Shown here: positions 46,501-55,397 of the stretch, one piece after another
Position numbering within the stretch: the first letter of the stretch is position 1
Layout: each line of letters starts with the position of its first letter
The notes under the pieces: generated by a model
Database searches by the model: none
What the model was told of the DNA's origin: nothing
The model's input: only the letters and a program-made list of their open reading frames with translations
Translations under genes and position numbers: made by a program
Origin: Rhodobacteraceae bacterium S2214
GTDB lineage: Bacteria; Pseudomonadota; Alphaproteobacteria; Rhodobacterales; Rhodobacteraceae
DNA length: 64,000 nucleotides
Direction of reading: 5' to 3'
Assembly (NCBI GenBank): GCA_025141675.1
Contig: CP081161.1
Span: 2,845,001 to 2,909,000, forward strand

Positions 46501-46623
46501 CCGAAATTCGTAGAATCCGCACCAGAAGAGGTGATCGCGGAAACCCGCGAAAACCTACGCCTGCGCGAAGACGAAGAAGCACAGTTGAACGCGGCAATCG
46601 CGCGTCTCCAAGAACTAGGCTGA
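43558..46623 (+). CDS. valS: valyl-tRNA synthetase
   Basis: A 1021-residue class I synthetase charging tRNA-Val. The HIGH motif lies in [17 protein letters not shown], the KMSKS motif in [14 protein letters not shown]. An editing domain, an anticodon-binding helical domain and a C-terminal coiled coil ([19 protein letters not shown]) are present. Compared with E. coli ValRS (951 residues) it carries internal insertions around residues 340-460 rich in Asp/Glu/Ala. AAAAGGA lies eight bases before the start. Confidence 0.96.
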   Translation: MAMDKTFDAKSAEARIYAAWEASDAFKAGANKSRDETFTIMIPPPNVTGVLHVGHAFNNTLQDILIRWKRMQGYDTLWQPGQDHAGIATQLMVEKKLAADGLPKRADMGRDAFLEKVWEWKAESGGTIIEQLKRLGASCDWSRNAFTMSGAPNAPEGEDGNFHDAVIKVFVKMYEDGLIYRGKRLVNWDPHFETAISDLEVENIEVDGHMWHFKYPLAGGTTYTYVEKDEDGNVTLEEERDYISIATTRPETMLGDGAVAVHPSDERYAPIVGMLCEIPVGPKAQRRLIPIITDEYPDKDFGSGAVKITGAHDFNDYQVAKRGGIPMYSLMDTKGAMRADGRSYAEEAATAQAIANGQETFDEAKIAAMNLVPEEYRGLDRFEARKKVVADITAEGLAIMTVASDARLGKAAVKAPLAPEEGGEARTDADELVPLVEAKKIMQPFGDRSKVVIEPALTDQWFVDTDKIVGPALDAVKNGDVTIMPESGEKVFYHWLENIEPWCISRQLWWGHQIPVWYGPATATGAIDDAGVVRIDASYEPGNNKVFCAATEAEIVTMAAAHYDLPVRVSTDEDDISDGDEVVLYRDPDVLDTWFSSGLWPFGTLGWPEKTDELAKYFPGDVLVTGQDILFFWVARMMMMSQAIEGENPFHTVYLHQLVRDEKGEKMSKTKGNVVDPLVVVDEFGADALRFTMAQMAAIGGVLKLSEDRIKGYRNFGTKLWNAFSFAEHYEIPNPGDAPMPEVSQTLNKWIIGETAKVRETVDQALTDYRFNDAANALYAFTWGKVCDWYLEFSKPILQGDDAAAKEETQKTLRWVLDQCLILLHPIKPFITEELWGLADSRAKMLVHADWPTYNTADLVDADADREMNWVINLIESVRSNRAQVHVPAGAKVPLLVQGLDAKGQSAWDNNQVLIQRLARIESLEAVTDFPKGCVTIPMDGGTFGIPLEGLIDVPSEIARLEKSLGKLGKELGGLRGRLKNPKFVESAPEEVIAETRENLRLREDEEAQLNAAIARLQELG

Positions 46624-46645
46624 TTTTCTGAGCCACAAAACTCCT

Positions 46646-46676
46646 GCCGGGGGCATCCTGAAAAGATGCCTCTGGC
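46646..46676 (+). terminator. hairpin after valS
   Basis: GCCGGGGGCATC pairs with GATGCCTCTGGC over 12 positions including two G-U pairs, with a 7-base loop, 22 bases past the valS stop. The G-U pairs favour the plus-strand RNA. There is no following T run, so it may be a 3'-end processing or Rho-dependent structure rather than an intrinsic terminator. Confidence 0.45.
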
Positions 46677-46688
46677 GACAAAGCCGTA

Positions 46689-46847
46689 TTAATAGACGAC
46701 CCGTTCCACGGCACGCATCATCCCGAGTGTTTTGTCATAGACCAGAGTCAAAATCCGGCGCCCACCTGTTTTTTGAACAACTGGCACCGCACGGATGACA
46801 GTCGCCGCACCGGCGCTTACCAAAAATCCACGTCTACTTAACTTCAT
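46689..46847 (-). CDS. 52-residue protein with twin-arginine-like signal
   Basis: A short gene not long enough for usual gene thresholds. The protein begins MKLSRRGFLVSAGAATVIRA, a twin-arginine motif plus hydrophobic stretch, and ends with KTGGRRILTLVYDKTLGMMRAVERVVY. AGAGGTGCGCAG precedes the ATG. If the signal is cleaved, only about 25 residues remain, so it may instead stay as a membrane-anchored peptide. It lies between valS and the divergent aminotransferase. I do not recognise a family. Confidence 0.65.
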   Translation of the reverse strand: MKLSRRGFLVSAGAATVIRAVPVVQKTGGRRILTLVYDKTLGMMRAVERVVY

Positions 46848-46937
46848 CTGCGCACCTCTTAACTAGTTGCGAACCATTCTCATGTAGTCATAAAAAAGAC
46901 GATTGCAAGGGGCGTCCCTGCACGCGTAACTATTGGT

Positions 46938-48059
46938 ATGACACATGATCCTCGCCTTACCGCCCTCGCCGCTAGCCTGCCCGCAACCGTTCCGTTCGTC
47001 GGGCCCGAAGCACAGGAACGTGCACGTGGTGCAAAATTTGTCGCCCGTCTGGGGGCAAACGAAAGTGGCTTCGGCCCGTCACCCAAAGCGATTGAGGCAA
47101 TGAAGCAAGCCGCGTCAGAGGCTTGGATGTACGCCGATCCTGAAAACCACGATCTGCGCGAAGCGATTGCAGCCCACCACGATGTGGATCCGAAACATAT
47201 CATGGTGGGTGAAGGTATCGACACGCTGCTTGGCCTCGTCGTGCGGCTGTACGTCGACAAAGGTGATCCGGTTGTCACCTCTGCTGGCGCCTATCCGACG
47301 TTCAACTACCATGTCGCAGGCTTTGGCGGTGAATTGCATACAATTCCCTACACCGGTGATTTTGAAGACCCGGAACGCTTGATCGTCAAGGCGGCCGAAG
47401 TGAATGCAAAACTGGTCTATATCTCGAACCCTGACAACCCGATGGGCAGCTGCCACGACGCGAAGACCATCAAACGCATGGTCAGTTCCGTTCCAGACGG
47501 CACATTGCTGGTCTTGGATGAAGCATACATTGAACTAGCTCCTGAAACCGCTGTTGCCGAGATTGACCCAGATGATCCACGCGTCATTCGGATGCGCACA
47601 TTTTCAAAGGCTTACGGCATGGCTGGTGCCCGGGTCGGTTATGCCATCGGGCATCCCGCCGTGATTGACGCCTTTAACAGGGTCCGTAATCATTTCGGAA
47701 TGTCCCGTATCGCGCAAGCAGGTGCTTTGGCCGCGATACAGGATCAGGACTACATCGCTTCGGTACGTGAAATGGTCGCAGATTCGCGGGCAGCAATCGC
47801 CGCGGCCGCACTGGATAACGGTCTTATTCCGCTGGAATCAGCAACCAATTTTGTCACGATTGATTGTGGTCGGGACGGCGACTTCGCGAAAGCGTTACTT
47901 GAAGCGTTGTCCGCGCGCGATATCTTTGTTCGTATGCCCTTTGTTGCACCTCAAAACCGCTGCATCCGTGTCAGCTGCGGCCCGACGGCCGACATGCTGG
48001 CCTTCGCTCGGGCGTTGCCCGAGGCGCTACAAGCTGCGGAGACTGCATTCCCAGCATGA
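46938..48059 (+). CDS. PLP-dependent aminotransferase, HisC-like
   Basis: A 373-residue fold-type I aminotransferase. Visible are RLGANESGFGPSPKAIEAM, YISNPDNPMGS, LDEAYIEL and the PLP-lysine segment TFSKAYGMAGARVGYAIG. It resembles histidinol-phosphate aminotransferase, but no his genes are near, so an aromatic or other amino acid substrate is also possible. It overlaps the next small membrane gene by ATGA. Confidence 0.88.
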   Translation: MTHDPRLTALAASLPATVPFVGPEAQERARGAKFVARLGANESGFGPSPKAIEAMKQAASEAWMYADPENHDLREAIAAHHDVDPKHIMVGEGIDTLLGLVVRLYVDKGDPVVTSAGAYPTFNYHVAGFGGELHTIPYTGDFEDPERLIVKAAEVNAKLVYISNPDNPMGSCHDAKTIKRMVSSVPDGTLLVLDEAYIELAPETAVAEIDPDDPRVIRMRTFSKAYGMAGARVGYAIGHPAVIDAFNRVRNHFGMSRIAQAGALAAIQDQDYIASVREMVADSRAAIAAAALDNGLIPLESATNFVTIDCGRDGDFAKALLEALSARDIFVRMPFVAPQNRCIRVSCGPTADMLAFARALPEALQAAETAFPA

Positions 48060-48238
48060 GCCAGCACCAGCCCCCTGGACGCGTTCAAGACTTCACGAGC
48101 GCTTTTCTCGTCAGTTTCGGGGTGCTCGTGTTTATCATGCTATGGACGATCAGCATTGTGTTTGGGTTTCTTTGGGCGATTGGGTCGGCCTATGTCTGTG
48201 ACAAAGGCCTGTCCCGTTTCACACCCCGCCGTGAGTAG
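48056..48238 (+). CDS. small single-pass membrane protein
   Basis: A 60-residue protein with one long hydrophobic segment (FLVSFGVLVFIMLWTISIVF, extending to about residue 43) and charged ends. The ATGA overlap with the aminotransferase gene supports it being real. Its function is unknown. The 3' end overlaps the convergent aminotransferase gene by 20 bases. Confidence 0.7.
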   Translation: MSQHQPPGRVQDFTSAFLVSFGVLVFIMLWTISIVFGFLWAIGSAYVCDKGLSRFTPRRE

Positions 48239-49409
48239 CTTTCGCAATCACGGTCGCGGCAGCTGATAAGGCGCCATCGCCATGTGGGATATCAAGCGCC
48301 TTTAGACCCGCATCGATAGTACCCAGTACGCCCATGATCATATGTGCATTCACGTGCCCCATGTGCCCAATCCGGAAATAGGCATCCGCAGGCGTACGCC
48401 CCAAACCGATGCCCAGCGTCAAACCCGCTTGGTGTTCGCACCAATTCCGTAAGCGGTCCCCGTCAGGAGTTTCTGCAAAGCACGACGTGACTGCATGGGA
48501 TCGATGATCCGGATCGGCAATGTTCAGACCGATCCCCCCCGGCACAGACCACGCGTCGAACGCCGCCCAGACGGCTTGAGCCAATGTTGCATGGCGTGCC
48601 CAAACCGCCTCGATCCCTTCCGCAAGAATCATATCAAGCGCAGCCCGCAGCCCGTAAAGGTGATGCGTCGGCGCTGTCCCATAGAAGTTCATATAATAGA
48701 CTTCCGGATTAATGCGCGGCCGCCAATCCCAATACCCCGTGACACAATCGCCCCGTGCCGCATTAGCCTTTTCGTTGAAATAGACAAACGAAATGCCTGC
48801 AGGCGTCATCAGCCCCTTTTGGCAAGCCGTTACCATCACGTCCACGCCCCAAGCATCCATCTCGAAACGATCGCATCCGAACGACGCAATGCAATCCACC
48901 ATCAGAAGTGCAGGATGTTCGACTTCATTCAAAACCCGACGCATCCCCGACACATCGTTCTTCACACTGGTCGAGGTATCCACATGAACGGCCAGAACCG
49001 CCTTGATCTTGTGATCCGTGTCCGCCCGCAGCGTTTCCGCCAATTGGTCAAGATCGACGGGGTCTTTATCTCCATAGTCGATGGTTTGAACGTTGACGCC
49101 CAGACCGTTCGCCATTTCACCCCAGCCCACACAGAACCGCCCCGTCGCAAGGACCAGCACCGTGTCGCCGCGATTGAGAACGTTGGCGAGCGCCGCTTCC
49201 CAAGCGGCGTGACCGTTACCGATATAGATGGCAACGTTATGCGCTGTGCCCGCGATCGATTTCAGGTCAGGGAAAAGCGAATAAGTCAGATCGTGCAATT
49301 CACCTTCGTAAATATTCGGTGACGCCCGATGCATGGCCTGAAGCACAGCATCGGGCATGACAGAAGGACCAGGGATCGCCAGATAGGCGCGGCCATTTGC
49401 AAGAGACAT
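48219..49409 (-). CDS. class V aminotransferase (alanine/serine-glyoxylate aminotransferase family)
   Basis: A 396-residue PLP enzyme with AYLAIPGPSVMPDAVLQAM, an early IGNGHAAWEAALANVL segment, the cofactor region VDCIASFGCDRFEMDAW and the lysine site ACQKGLMTPAGISFV. It resembles serine/alanine:glyoxylate aminotransferases used in C1 and photorespiration-like metabolism; the exact amino donor is not certain. It is divergent from the ABC exporter. Confidence 0.87.
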   Translation of the reverse strand: MSLANGRAYLAIPGPSVMPDAVLQAMHRASPNIYEGELHDLTYSLFPDLKSIAGTAHNVAIYIGNGHAAWEAALANVLNRGDTVLVLATGRFCVGWGEMANGLGVNVQTIDYGDKDPVDLDQLAETLRADTDHKIKAVLAVHVDTSTSVKNDVSGMRRVLNEVEHPALLMVDCIASFGCDRFEMDAWGVDVMVTACQKGLMTPAGISFVYFNEKANAARGDCVTGYWDWRPRINPEVYYMNFYGTAPTHHLYGLRAALDMILAEGIEAVWARHATLAQAVWAAFDAWSVPGGIGLNIADPDHRSHAVTSCFAETPDGDRLRNWCEHQAGLTLGIGLGRTPADAYFRIGHMGHVNAHMIMGVLGTIDAGLKALDIPHGDGALSAAATVIAKATHGGV

Positions 49410-49535
49410 GAGAACACTTTCGCGGTGAGACAGTAATGCGCGAACCCTACGCCCATCATCAAAGAGGTCAAGCGCTTGCCTTGCCCCGTCCCCACTTCCA
49501 GCTTAGATCAGTTGGGCAACTACAGGAATTCCCCA

Positions 49536-51290
49536 GTGTCCGAGACATCAGCATCCCGATTGTTCGCCTGGCTTTGGCGCGACTACCTCCGCCCGCACAA
49601 GGCCCTTTTTATTGGGGCGTTGGCCTTGATGGCAATCGAAGGATCAATGCTGGGGTTCCTGAGCTGGATGATCCAGCCCATGTTCGACGATGTGTTTGTT
49701 GAAGGCAAAGCGAGCACATTGTGGTGGGTCGGCATTGGCATCATGATCATCTTTTTTGTCCGCGCGATCAGCGGCACAGGGCAAAAAATTCTGATGACAA
49801 AACTAACCCAGCTATCTGCAGCAGAAATGCGCAACCACTTGCTGCGCCACGTGATGGACTTGGACAGCAGTTTCCACCAGTCAAACCCTCCCGGTCAGTT
49901 GATCGAACGTGTGCAGGGTGATGTGACTGCAGTGAACCAGATCTGGGCGGGCATCGCGACAGGATTGGGACGAGATCTGATTGCGCTTGTTGCGCTGTTC
50001 GGCGTCGCAATCTCTGTCGATTGGCGATGGACCTTGATCGCCTTGGTCGGCATTCCGTTCTTGGTTTTGCCGTCGTTCGCCGCCCAAGCGTACGTGCGTA
50101 AAAGAACAGGTGTCGCCCGCGAATTGGCGGGGCGTATGTCCACCCGTCTGGACGAAGTATTTCACGGGATTAATCCGATTAAGCTGAACGCGCTCGAGAG
50201 CTATCAGTCGAACCAATATGCTGCCCTGCAAAAAGAACGCGTGTCGGCGGAGGTCAAATCAGCCACTGGCAAAGCAGCGGTGCCCGCATTGATCGACATC
50301 ATGACTGGCATCGGTTTTCTTGGTGTTCTTGTGTTCGGCGGCTCCGAGATCATCGCAGGCGAAAAAACGGTCGGCCAGTTCATGTCATTCTTCACGGCGA
50401 TGTCGCTGACCTTTGAACCGCTGCGCCGTCTTGGCGCGATGAGCGGCCAGTGGCAGGCCGCCGCCGCATCTATTGACCGCATCCAAGCCATTCTGAACGT
50501 AACACCAACCCTGACGTCACCTGCGTCCCCGCGGCCCGTGCCGACGGGTGCGCCGGCGATTTCCTTTTCCGACGTTACCCTTGATTACGGCGATCTTCCG
50601 GTTCTGCGAGGCACCACGTTTACAGCCGAAGCAGGCAAAACAACCGCCCTCGTCGGGGCGTCGGGTGCGGGCAAAAGCACAATCTTCAACGTGCTCACGC
50701 GGCTCGTCGATCCCAAAGACGGCGCCGTCACCATAGGCGACACCCCAGCGGCAGAGCTATCCCTGCCCGATCTGCGCAGCCTGTTTTCGGTTGTGGCGCA
50801 GGACGCGGCGCTCTTTGATGAAAGTCTGCGCGACAACATTTTGCTAGGACGCACCGACCTATCAGATCAGGACCTGAAGCAGGTTTTAGATGCCGCCCAT
50901 GTCAGCGATTTCCTTGCGAAGCTGCCTGATGGGCTAAACAGTGCAGCCGGACCGCGTGGGTCAAACCTGTCAGGTGGACAACGCCAACGCGTCGCAATTG
51001 CCCGTGCCCTATTGCGCGACACGCCAATTTTGTTGCTGGATGAAGCGACAAGCGCGCTCGACACGAAATCAGAGGCCGTCGTGCAAGCCGCTCTCGAAAA
51101 GCTATCAGTCGGCCGGACGACGCTTGTCATCGCTCACCGCCTATCAACCGTCCGCAACGCCGATAGCATTGTCGTCATGGATCAAGGGCGCGTTGTGGAT
51201 CAAGGTACACACGACGCGCTTCTTGAACGTGGCGGACTTTATGCCGATCTATACAATCTTCAGTTTGCGCAATCACAGGCCACAAAATGA
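49536..51290 (+). CDS. ABC exporter, fused permease and ATPase (MsbA-like)
   Basis: A 584-residue half transporter with a six-helix membrane domain (to about residue 320) and a complete ATPase: GASGAGKST, VAQDAALF, LSGGQRQR, ILLLDEATSALD, VIAHRLSTV. The GTG start is preceded by ACAGGAA; twenty upstream codons lack such a site. It overlaps ygfZ by ATGA. The substrate is unknown. It is only distantly similar to the exporter at 5.5-7.3 kb. Confidence 0.87.
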   Translation: MSETSASRLFAWLWRDYLRPHKALFIGALALMAIEGSMLGFLSWMIQPMFDDVFVEGKASTLWWVGIGIMIIFFVRAISGTGQKILMTKLTQLSAAEMRNHLLRHVMDLDSSFHQSNPPGQLIERVQGDVTAVNQIWAGIATGLGRDLIALVALFGVAISVDWRWTLIALVGIPFLVLPSFAAQAYVRKRTGVARELAGRMSTRLDEVFHGINPIKLNALESYQSNQYAALQKERVSAEVKSATGKAAVPALIDIMTGIGFLGVLVFGGSEIIAGEKTVGQFMSFFTAMSLTFEPLRRLGAMSGQWQAAAASIDRIQAILNVTPTLTSPASPRPVPTGAPAISFSDVTLDYGDLPVLRGTTFTAEAGKTTALVGASGAGKSTIFNVLTRLVDPKDGAVTIGDTPAAELSLPDLRSLFSVVAQDAALFDESLRDNILLGRTDLSDQDLKQVLDAAHVSDFLAKLPDGLNSAAGPRGSNLSGGQRQRVAIARALLRDTPILLLDEATSALDTKSEAVVQAALEKLSVGRTTLVIAHRLSTVRNADSIVVMDQGRVVDQGTHDALLERGGLYADLYNLQFAQSQATK

Positions 51291-52042
51291 CCCAGCCCCG
51301 CACAGTTTTCTCGGTGACCGGCACGGACCGCGTTTCATTCCTGCAAGGATTGATCACCAATGACGTCGATAAAGCGCAAAACGGGATCGTCTACGCCGCT
51401 CTTTTGACGCCGCAAGGCAAGTTCATCGCCGACTTCTTTGTCATTGGCCGCGCCGAGGAGCTATTGATTGATGTCGCGACCAGCCATGCGGCTGCACTTT
51501 CGCAACGATTAAACATGTATCGGCTGCGTGCGGATGTGCAATTGACCGAAACGCCATTGGTCGTTTCAACAGGGACGACAGCTACTCCCGACGGTGCCCT
51601 GCCCGATCCGCGTCACCCCGACCTAGGCTGGCGGGTCTACAGTGACACGGATGTCAGCGATGAAACGGACTGGACCACACTGCGGGTTGAAAACATGGTC
51701 CCAGAAACCGGCGTCGAACTGCTGCCCGATAGCTATATTCTTGAGGCGGGGTTTGAACGGCTGAACGGCATCGATTTCAAAAAAGGATGCTACGTCGGCC
51801 AAGAAATCGCGGCTCGCATGAAACATAAAACCGAATTGAAAAAGGGGCTGGCGCGAGTCGCAATTGACGGGTCCGCGCAGCCTGGCGATGAAATAACGAG
51901 CAACGGCAAACCTGCCGGGACGCTTCATAGCGTGGCGGGCGATACTGGCTTGGCTTATTTGCGGTTCGACCGCGCAAAGGGCATGGAAACGAAGAACGCT
52001 ACGCTTACCCTACTGGATACCGCGCCAGTTTCGTCGGCTTAG
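51287..52042 (+). CDS. ygfZ: YgfZ/GcvT-domain folate-binding protein
   Basis: A 251-residue protein with the YgfZ signature DFKKGCYVGQEIAARMKH. YgfZ binds tetrahydrofolate and helps in assembly or repair of iron-sulfur enzymes. It is translationally coupled to the ABC exporter and ends at an intrinsic terminator. Confidence 0.92.
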   Translation: MTQPRTVFSVTGTDRVSFLQGLITNDVDKAQNGIVYAALLTPQGKFIADFFVIGRAEELLIDVATSHAAALSQRLNMYRLRADVQLTETPLVVSTGTTATPDGALPDPRHPDLGWRVYSDTDVSDETDWTTLRVENMVPETGVELLPDSYILEAGFERLNGIDFKKGCYVGQEIAARMKHKTELKKGLARVAIDGSAQPGDEITSNGKPAGTLHSVAGDTGLAYLRFDRAKGMETKNATLTLLDTAPVSSA

Positions 52043-52068
52043 AATACCTATCCGACGACCAGACACAC

Positions 52069-52098
52069 AAAAGCCGGCCACAGTGGGCCGGCTTTTTT
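52069..52098. terminator. intrinsic terminator between ygfZ and efp
   Basis: AAAAGCCGGCC and GGCCGGCTTTT form an 11-base perfect stem with a 6-base loop, followed by six T in the plus direction and preceded by A-rich sequence, so it serves ygfZ and probably also efp. Confidence 0.93.
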
Positions 52099-52113
52099 AA
52101 TTCTAACGCTCGA

Positions 52114-52677
52114 TTACGCGCGTTCGACGTATTCCATCGTTTCCGTGCTCACGACGATATCTTCGTCTTGCCCAACAAACGGTGGGATCATGACGCGAAC
52201 GCCGTTGTCCAAAGTTGCGGGCTTAAAGCTGTTCGCGGCGGTTTGGCCCTTCACAACAGGCTCAGTCTCGGCGACTTTGCAAATAACGCGGGTCGGCAGC
52301 GTCACGTTCAGCGCTTCTTCCTCATAGTATTCGATCTTTACGATCATGCCGTCCTGCAAGAATGGGCGCAGATCGCCCAAGATGTCAGCCGGAAGTGCAA
52401 TCTGATCGTAAGTTTCATTGTCCATGAAAGTGAGCATATCGTCTGCTTCGAACAGGAACTGTTGATCCTTCTGTTCCAAGCGCACGCGCTCTACTTTATC
52501 GGCAGACCGAAACCGTTCGTTCAGTTTGCGACCATCACGTAGGTTTTTTAGCTCAACCTGCGCAAATGCCCCACCTTTGCCCGGTTTGACGTGATCTACC
52601 TTCACAGCTGCCCAAAGACCGCCATCATGTTCCAATACGTTGCTTGGACGAATTTCGTTTCCGTTAATTTTTGGCAT
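52114..52677 (-). CDS. efp: elongation factor P
   Basis: A 187-residue EF-P that rescues ribosomes stalled at polyproline stretches. The tip residue is Lys34 in [10 protein letters not shown], the site modified by EpmA/EpmB-type systems in many bacteria. All three beta-barrel domains are present. The start gives the standard length; upstream open frame is ignored. Confidence 0.96.
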   Translation of the reverse strand: MPKINGNEIRPSNVLEHDGGLWAAVKVDHVKPGKGGAFAQVELKNLRDGRKLNERFRSADKVERVRLEQKDQQFLFEADDMLTFMDNETYDQIALPADILGDLRPFLQDGMIVKIEYYEEEALNVTLPTRVICKVAETEPVVKGQTAANSFKPATLDNGVRVMIPPFVGQDEDIVVSTETMEYVERA

Positions 52678-52903
52678 GATTCTCTTTGTGTCAGAATTGC
52701 GGCAAAAGGTTGATGAAACCTTGAAGGACCCTATATCTGGGTGAAGGAACCCTTGCAAGACGACTACATAAGCCCAATTGATTGTTTCAGCCATGCGCAA
52801 ATTGCATGGCTGCCATTCCAAAAGAGACCACCCGAATCGGATTCAATCGGGCATAACCAGTCGAACGCGAGAACTACAAGACCAAAAACCAAAAGGATGC
52901 ACG

Positions 52904-53227
52904 ATGCGTGATTTTGTCGACGGAACAGCTTTTAACAACGAACAGGGCAACCGCGCCCGCAAGTTATTTGCTGCAGTCGTCCTCGCCGCTTTGGACGACG
53001 CTATCGCGGACGATAAGAAGTATGGTAACGGTCCTGAACAAATCGCACGCTGGGCACGTTCGCGCGATGGGCGCGAAGTGTTGTCATGCGCTGGCATCGA
53101 CCCGAACGAACGTGTGGTCGAAGGCTTGATGGAATTTGTTGGCAAAGGTGTCCGCACCTCTGTCGCGCTCTCCCGCGAGGAAAGCGAACGTCGCAACGCA
53201 GCCGAGCAAGAAGCACGCGCCGCTTAA
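52904..53227 (+). CDS. conserved small cytoplasmic protein
   Basis: A 107-residue, mostly helical and charged protein starting MRDFVDGTAFNNEQGNRARK. It has no signal or membrane segment. I believe it belongs to a family restricted to Rhodobacterales (possibly DUF6280), but this is from memory. AAAAGGA precedes the start and a strong terminator follows, so it is monocistronic. Confidence 0.75.
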   Translation: MRDFVDGTAFNNEQGNRARKLFAAVVLAALDDAIADDKKYGNGPEQIARWARSRDGREVLSCAGIDPNERVVEGLMEFVGKGVRTSVALSREESERRNAAEQEARAA

Positions 53228-53274
53228 GCGACCAGACCAAAAGTTATGTTGGCCCTGCCAGGCCGACTTTTCAG

Positions 53275-53306
53275 AACGCCGCCCTCTGCTCGGGGCGGCG
53301 TTTTTT
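53275..53306 (+). terminator. intrinsic terminator of the small conserved gene
   Basis: AACGCCGCCC pairs with GGGCGGCGTT over ten bases with an 8-base loop and is followed by TTTTTT, 47 bases past the stop at 53227. The T run touches the stop codon of the convergent gene. Confidence 0.92.
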
Positions 53307-53893
53307 CATGGCGATCCGTTTGTGGCAAACATGACTGCAAAAACGATCCCCGGCAGTGCTTCCATTCCAGCCAAGGCGACAATAAAGATGCGCATCCATT
53401 TTCCAACGAACCGCCGCCACAGCAATATGCAGCATGCCAATGACGCCAATACTTCAATTGGGCCAACGAGATTACCGTAATGGCTTGGGTCCCAGTAGCT
53501 AAGCGGACTTTCAAATATCCAATTTGAGATAGGCCAAAAATGCGCACGCCCGTCATTGTGATGGAAGGCAAAATCGAGAACCAAGTGCAACAAGGCCGCC
53601 CCACACAAGGCGATAACCACCTGTGATCGCGCCATAATCCCAAGAACCAGCGCGATGCCCCATAAGATCATCGAATTATCGATCCGGAATATGCTTTGCC
53701 ACGAGTCTGAATAATAAAGTTGACCAAAAACGATCTGAGGATCAGTTCCAAACACAATGAGATGTGCGCCAGCCATCAGATACAATGACAAATCAGGGAT
53801 GATCGCACCTGCCAAGGCAGCACAGGTGACAGCCGGTCTATTCGCCCGTCCGAACGCGGTTAGGCCAAAAATCAAATGGGCTGGTGTGTTCAT
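53306..53893 (-). CDS. membrane protein of the YdjM/DUF457-like metal-dependent hydrolase group
   Basis: A 195-residue polytopic protein that begins [16 protein letters not shown], and has AHLIVF and [21 protein letters not shown], the His/Asp-rich pattern of membrane-bound metal-dependent hydrolases such as YdjM. The substrate is unknown. ATG 53893 has GGGGAAGAGC upstream; the open frame further upstream is not used. It is divergent from cobQ with only 52 bases between. Confidence 0.72.
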   Translation of the reverse strand: MNTPAHLIFGLTAFGRANRPAVTCAALAGAIIPDLSLYLMAGAHLIVFGTDPQIVFGQLYYSDSWQSIFRIDNSMILWGIALVLGIMARSQVVIALCGAALLHLVLDFAFHHNDGRAHFWPISNWIFESPLSYWDPSHYGNLVGPIEVLASLACCILLWRRFVGKWMRIFIVALAGMEALPGIVFAVMFATNGSP

Positions 53894-53945
53894 GCTCTTC
53901 CCCTGCACCACAAGTACTTCTAGACACGTAGCGCAGGAGGACGCG

Positions 53946-55397
53946 ATGACCAAGGCGATCATGATCCAAGGGGCTGGCTCTAACGTTGGCAAATCCATTT
54001 TGGTGGCAGGTCTCGCGCGCGCCGCGACCCGTCGCGGCTTGTCCGTCGCTCCGTTTAAACCCCAGAACATGTCGAACAACGCAGCCGTTACACGCGACGG
54101 CGGTGAAATCGGACGTGCGCAGGCGCTACAAGCGCGGGCCTGCGGGCTTCAACCACACACCGATATGAATCCCGTTCTCCTCAAGCCGGAATCTGAAGTT
54201 GGCGCCCAAGTCGTCGTGCACGGCAAAAGGCTGACAACGATGAAAGCCCGCGACTATGGCAAAATGAAAGCCTCCTTGCTTCCCGCCGTTTTGGAGAGCT
54301 TTGATCGTCTAAAAATACATGCAGACCTAATCATTGTCGAAGGCGCGGGCAGCCCAGCTGAGGTGAATCTCCGTACTGGTGACATCGCGAACATGGGCTT
54401 TGCCGCTGCTGCTGGTGTCCCTGTCGCGCTGATCGGTGATATTGACCGCGGTGGCGTGATAGCACAATTGGTGGGTACGCATGCGGTCTTGCCCGACGAC
54501 GACAATGCACTGATCAAAGCCTTTGCGATCAACAAATTTCGCGGTGATACGACCCTGTTCTCCGAAGGCATGGATATCATTGCTGATAAAACTGGATGGA
54601 CACCCTGCGGCATAGTCCCATGGTTCGCAGATGCGTGGCGCTTACCGGCCGAAGATGTAATGGACATCGCATCCCGTAAAGGCGGCCCGATCAAGATCGC
54701 GGTGCCAAAACTCAATCGAATTGCTAATTTTGACGATTTGGACCCGCTATCTGCAACGCCGGAAGTGACGGTCGAAATCGTGCAAGCGGGCCGTCCTTTA
54801 CCCGGTGACGCGGATTTGGTTCTGATCCCGGGATCCAAATCTACAATCGCGGACCTTGCGCATTTCAGGGCGCAGGGTTGGGATATTGACCTGCTGGCGC
54901 ACATCAGACGCGGTGGACATGTATTGGGGATTTGTGGCGGTTATCAGATGCTTGGCACTGAAATCATCGACGCCGAAGGGATCGAAGGCCCGCCCAGCCG
55001 TGTCGCTGGTCTTGGCCTACTGAATGTCGTCACAACCATGCAAGATGACAAACGATTAACCGAAGTGACCGCAACGCATTTGGACACAGGATCGTCGCTG
55101 CAAGGTTACGAAATCCACATCGGTGTCACTGATGGTCCGGATACCGACAACGCATGGCTTGACGTTGCGGGCCGTCGCGAAGGTGCAGCAAGCGCCGACG
55201 GGCGCATTCAAGGGTGTTATTTGCACGGATTGTTCAGCGCAGATGCGTTTCGCACCGCATTCCTAACCACTTTGGGTGCAGCGCCTGCAGCGTATGGCTA
55301 CGAAGACAGCGTTGAGCGCACGTTAGACGCGCTTGCCGATCATCTAGAGGCACACATGGATGTCGATTTGATCTTAGGCTGCGCCGCAGAGATCTGA
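53946..55397 (+). CDS. cobQ: cobyric acid synthase
   Basis: A 483-residue glutamine-dependent amidotransferase that amidates adenosylcobyrinate a,c-diamide in cobalamin synthesis. The N-terminal part has [20 protein letters not shown] and [13 protein letters not shown]; the C-terminal glutaminase domain has the nucleophile Cys in [10 protein letters not shown] and a His in [14 protein letters not shown] precedes the ATG. No other cobalamin genes and no cobalamin riboswitch are nearby. Confidence 0.95.
   Translation: MTKAIMIQGAGSNVGKSILVAGLARAATRRGLSVAPFKPQNMSNNAAVTRDGGEIGRAQALQARACGLQPHTDMNPVLLKPESEVGAQVVVHGKRLTTMKARDYGKMKASLLPAVLESFDRLKIHADLIIVEGAGSPAEVNLRTGDIANMGFAAAAGVPVALIGDIDRGGVIAQLVGTHAVLPDDDNALIKAFAINKFRGDTTLFSEGMDIIADKTGWTPCGIVPWFADAWRLPAEDVMDIASRKGGPIKIAVPKLNRIANFDDLDPLSATPEVTVEIVQAGRPLPGDADLVLIPGSKSTIADLAHFRAQGWDIDLLAHIRRGGHVLGICGGYQMLGTEIIDAEGIEGPPSRVAGLGLLNVVTTMQDDKRLTEVTATHLDTGSSLQGYEIHIGVTDGPDTDNAWLDVAGRREGAASADGRIQGCYLHGLFSADAFRTAFLTTLGAAPAAYGYEDSVERTLDALADHLEAHMDVDLILGCAAEI

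Noticed and set aside
53894..53945. possible cobalamin riboswitch upstream of cobQ
   Set aside because: Only 52 bases separate cobQ from the divergent gene, far too short for the ~200-nt element, and no B12-box is visible.
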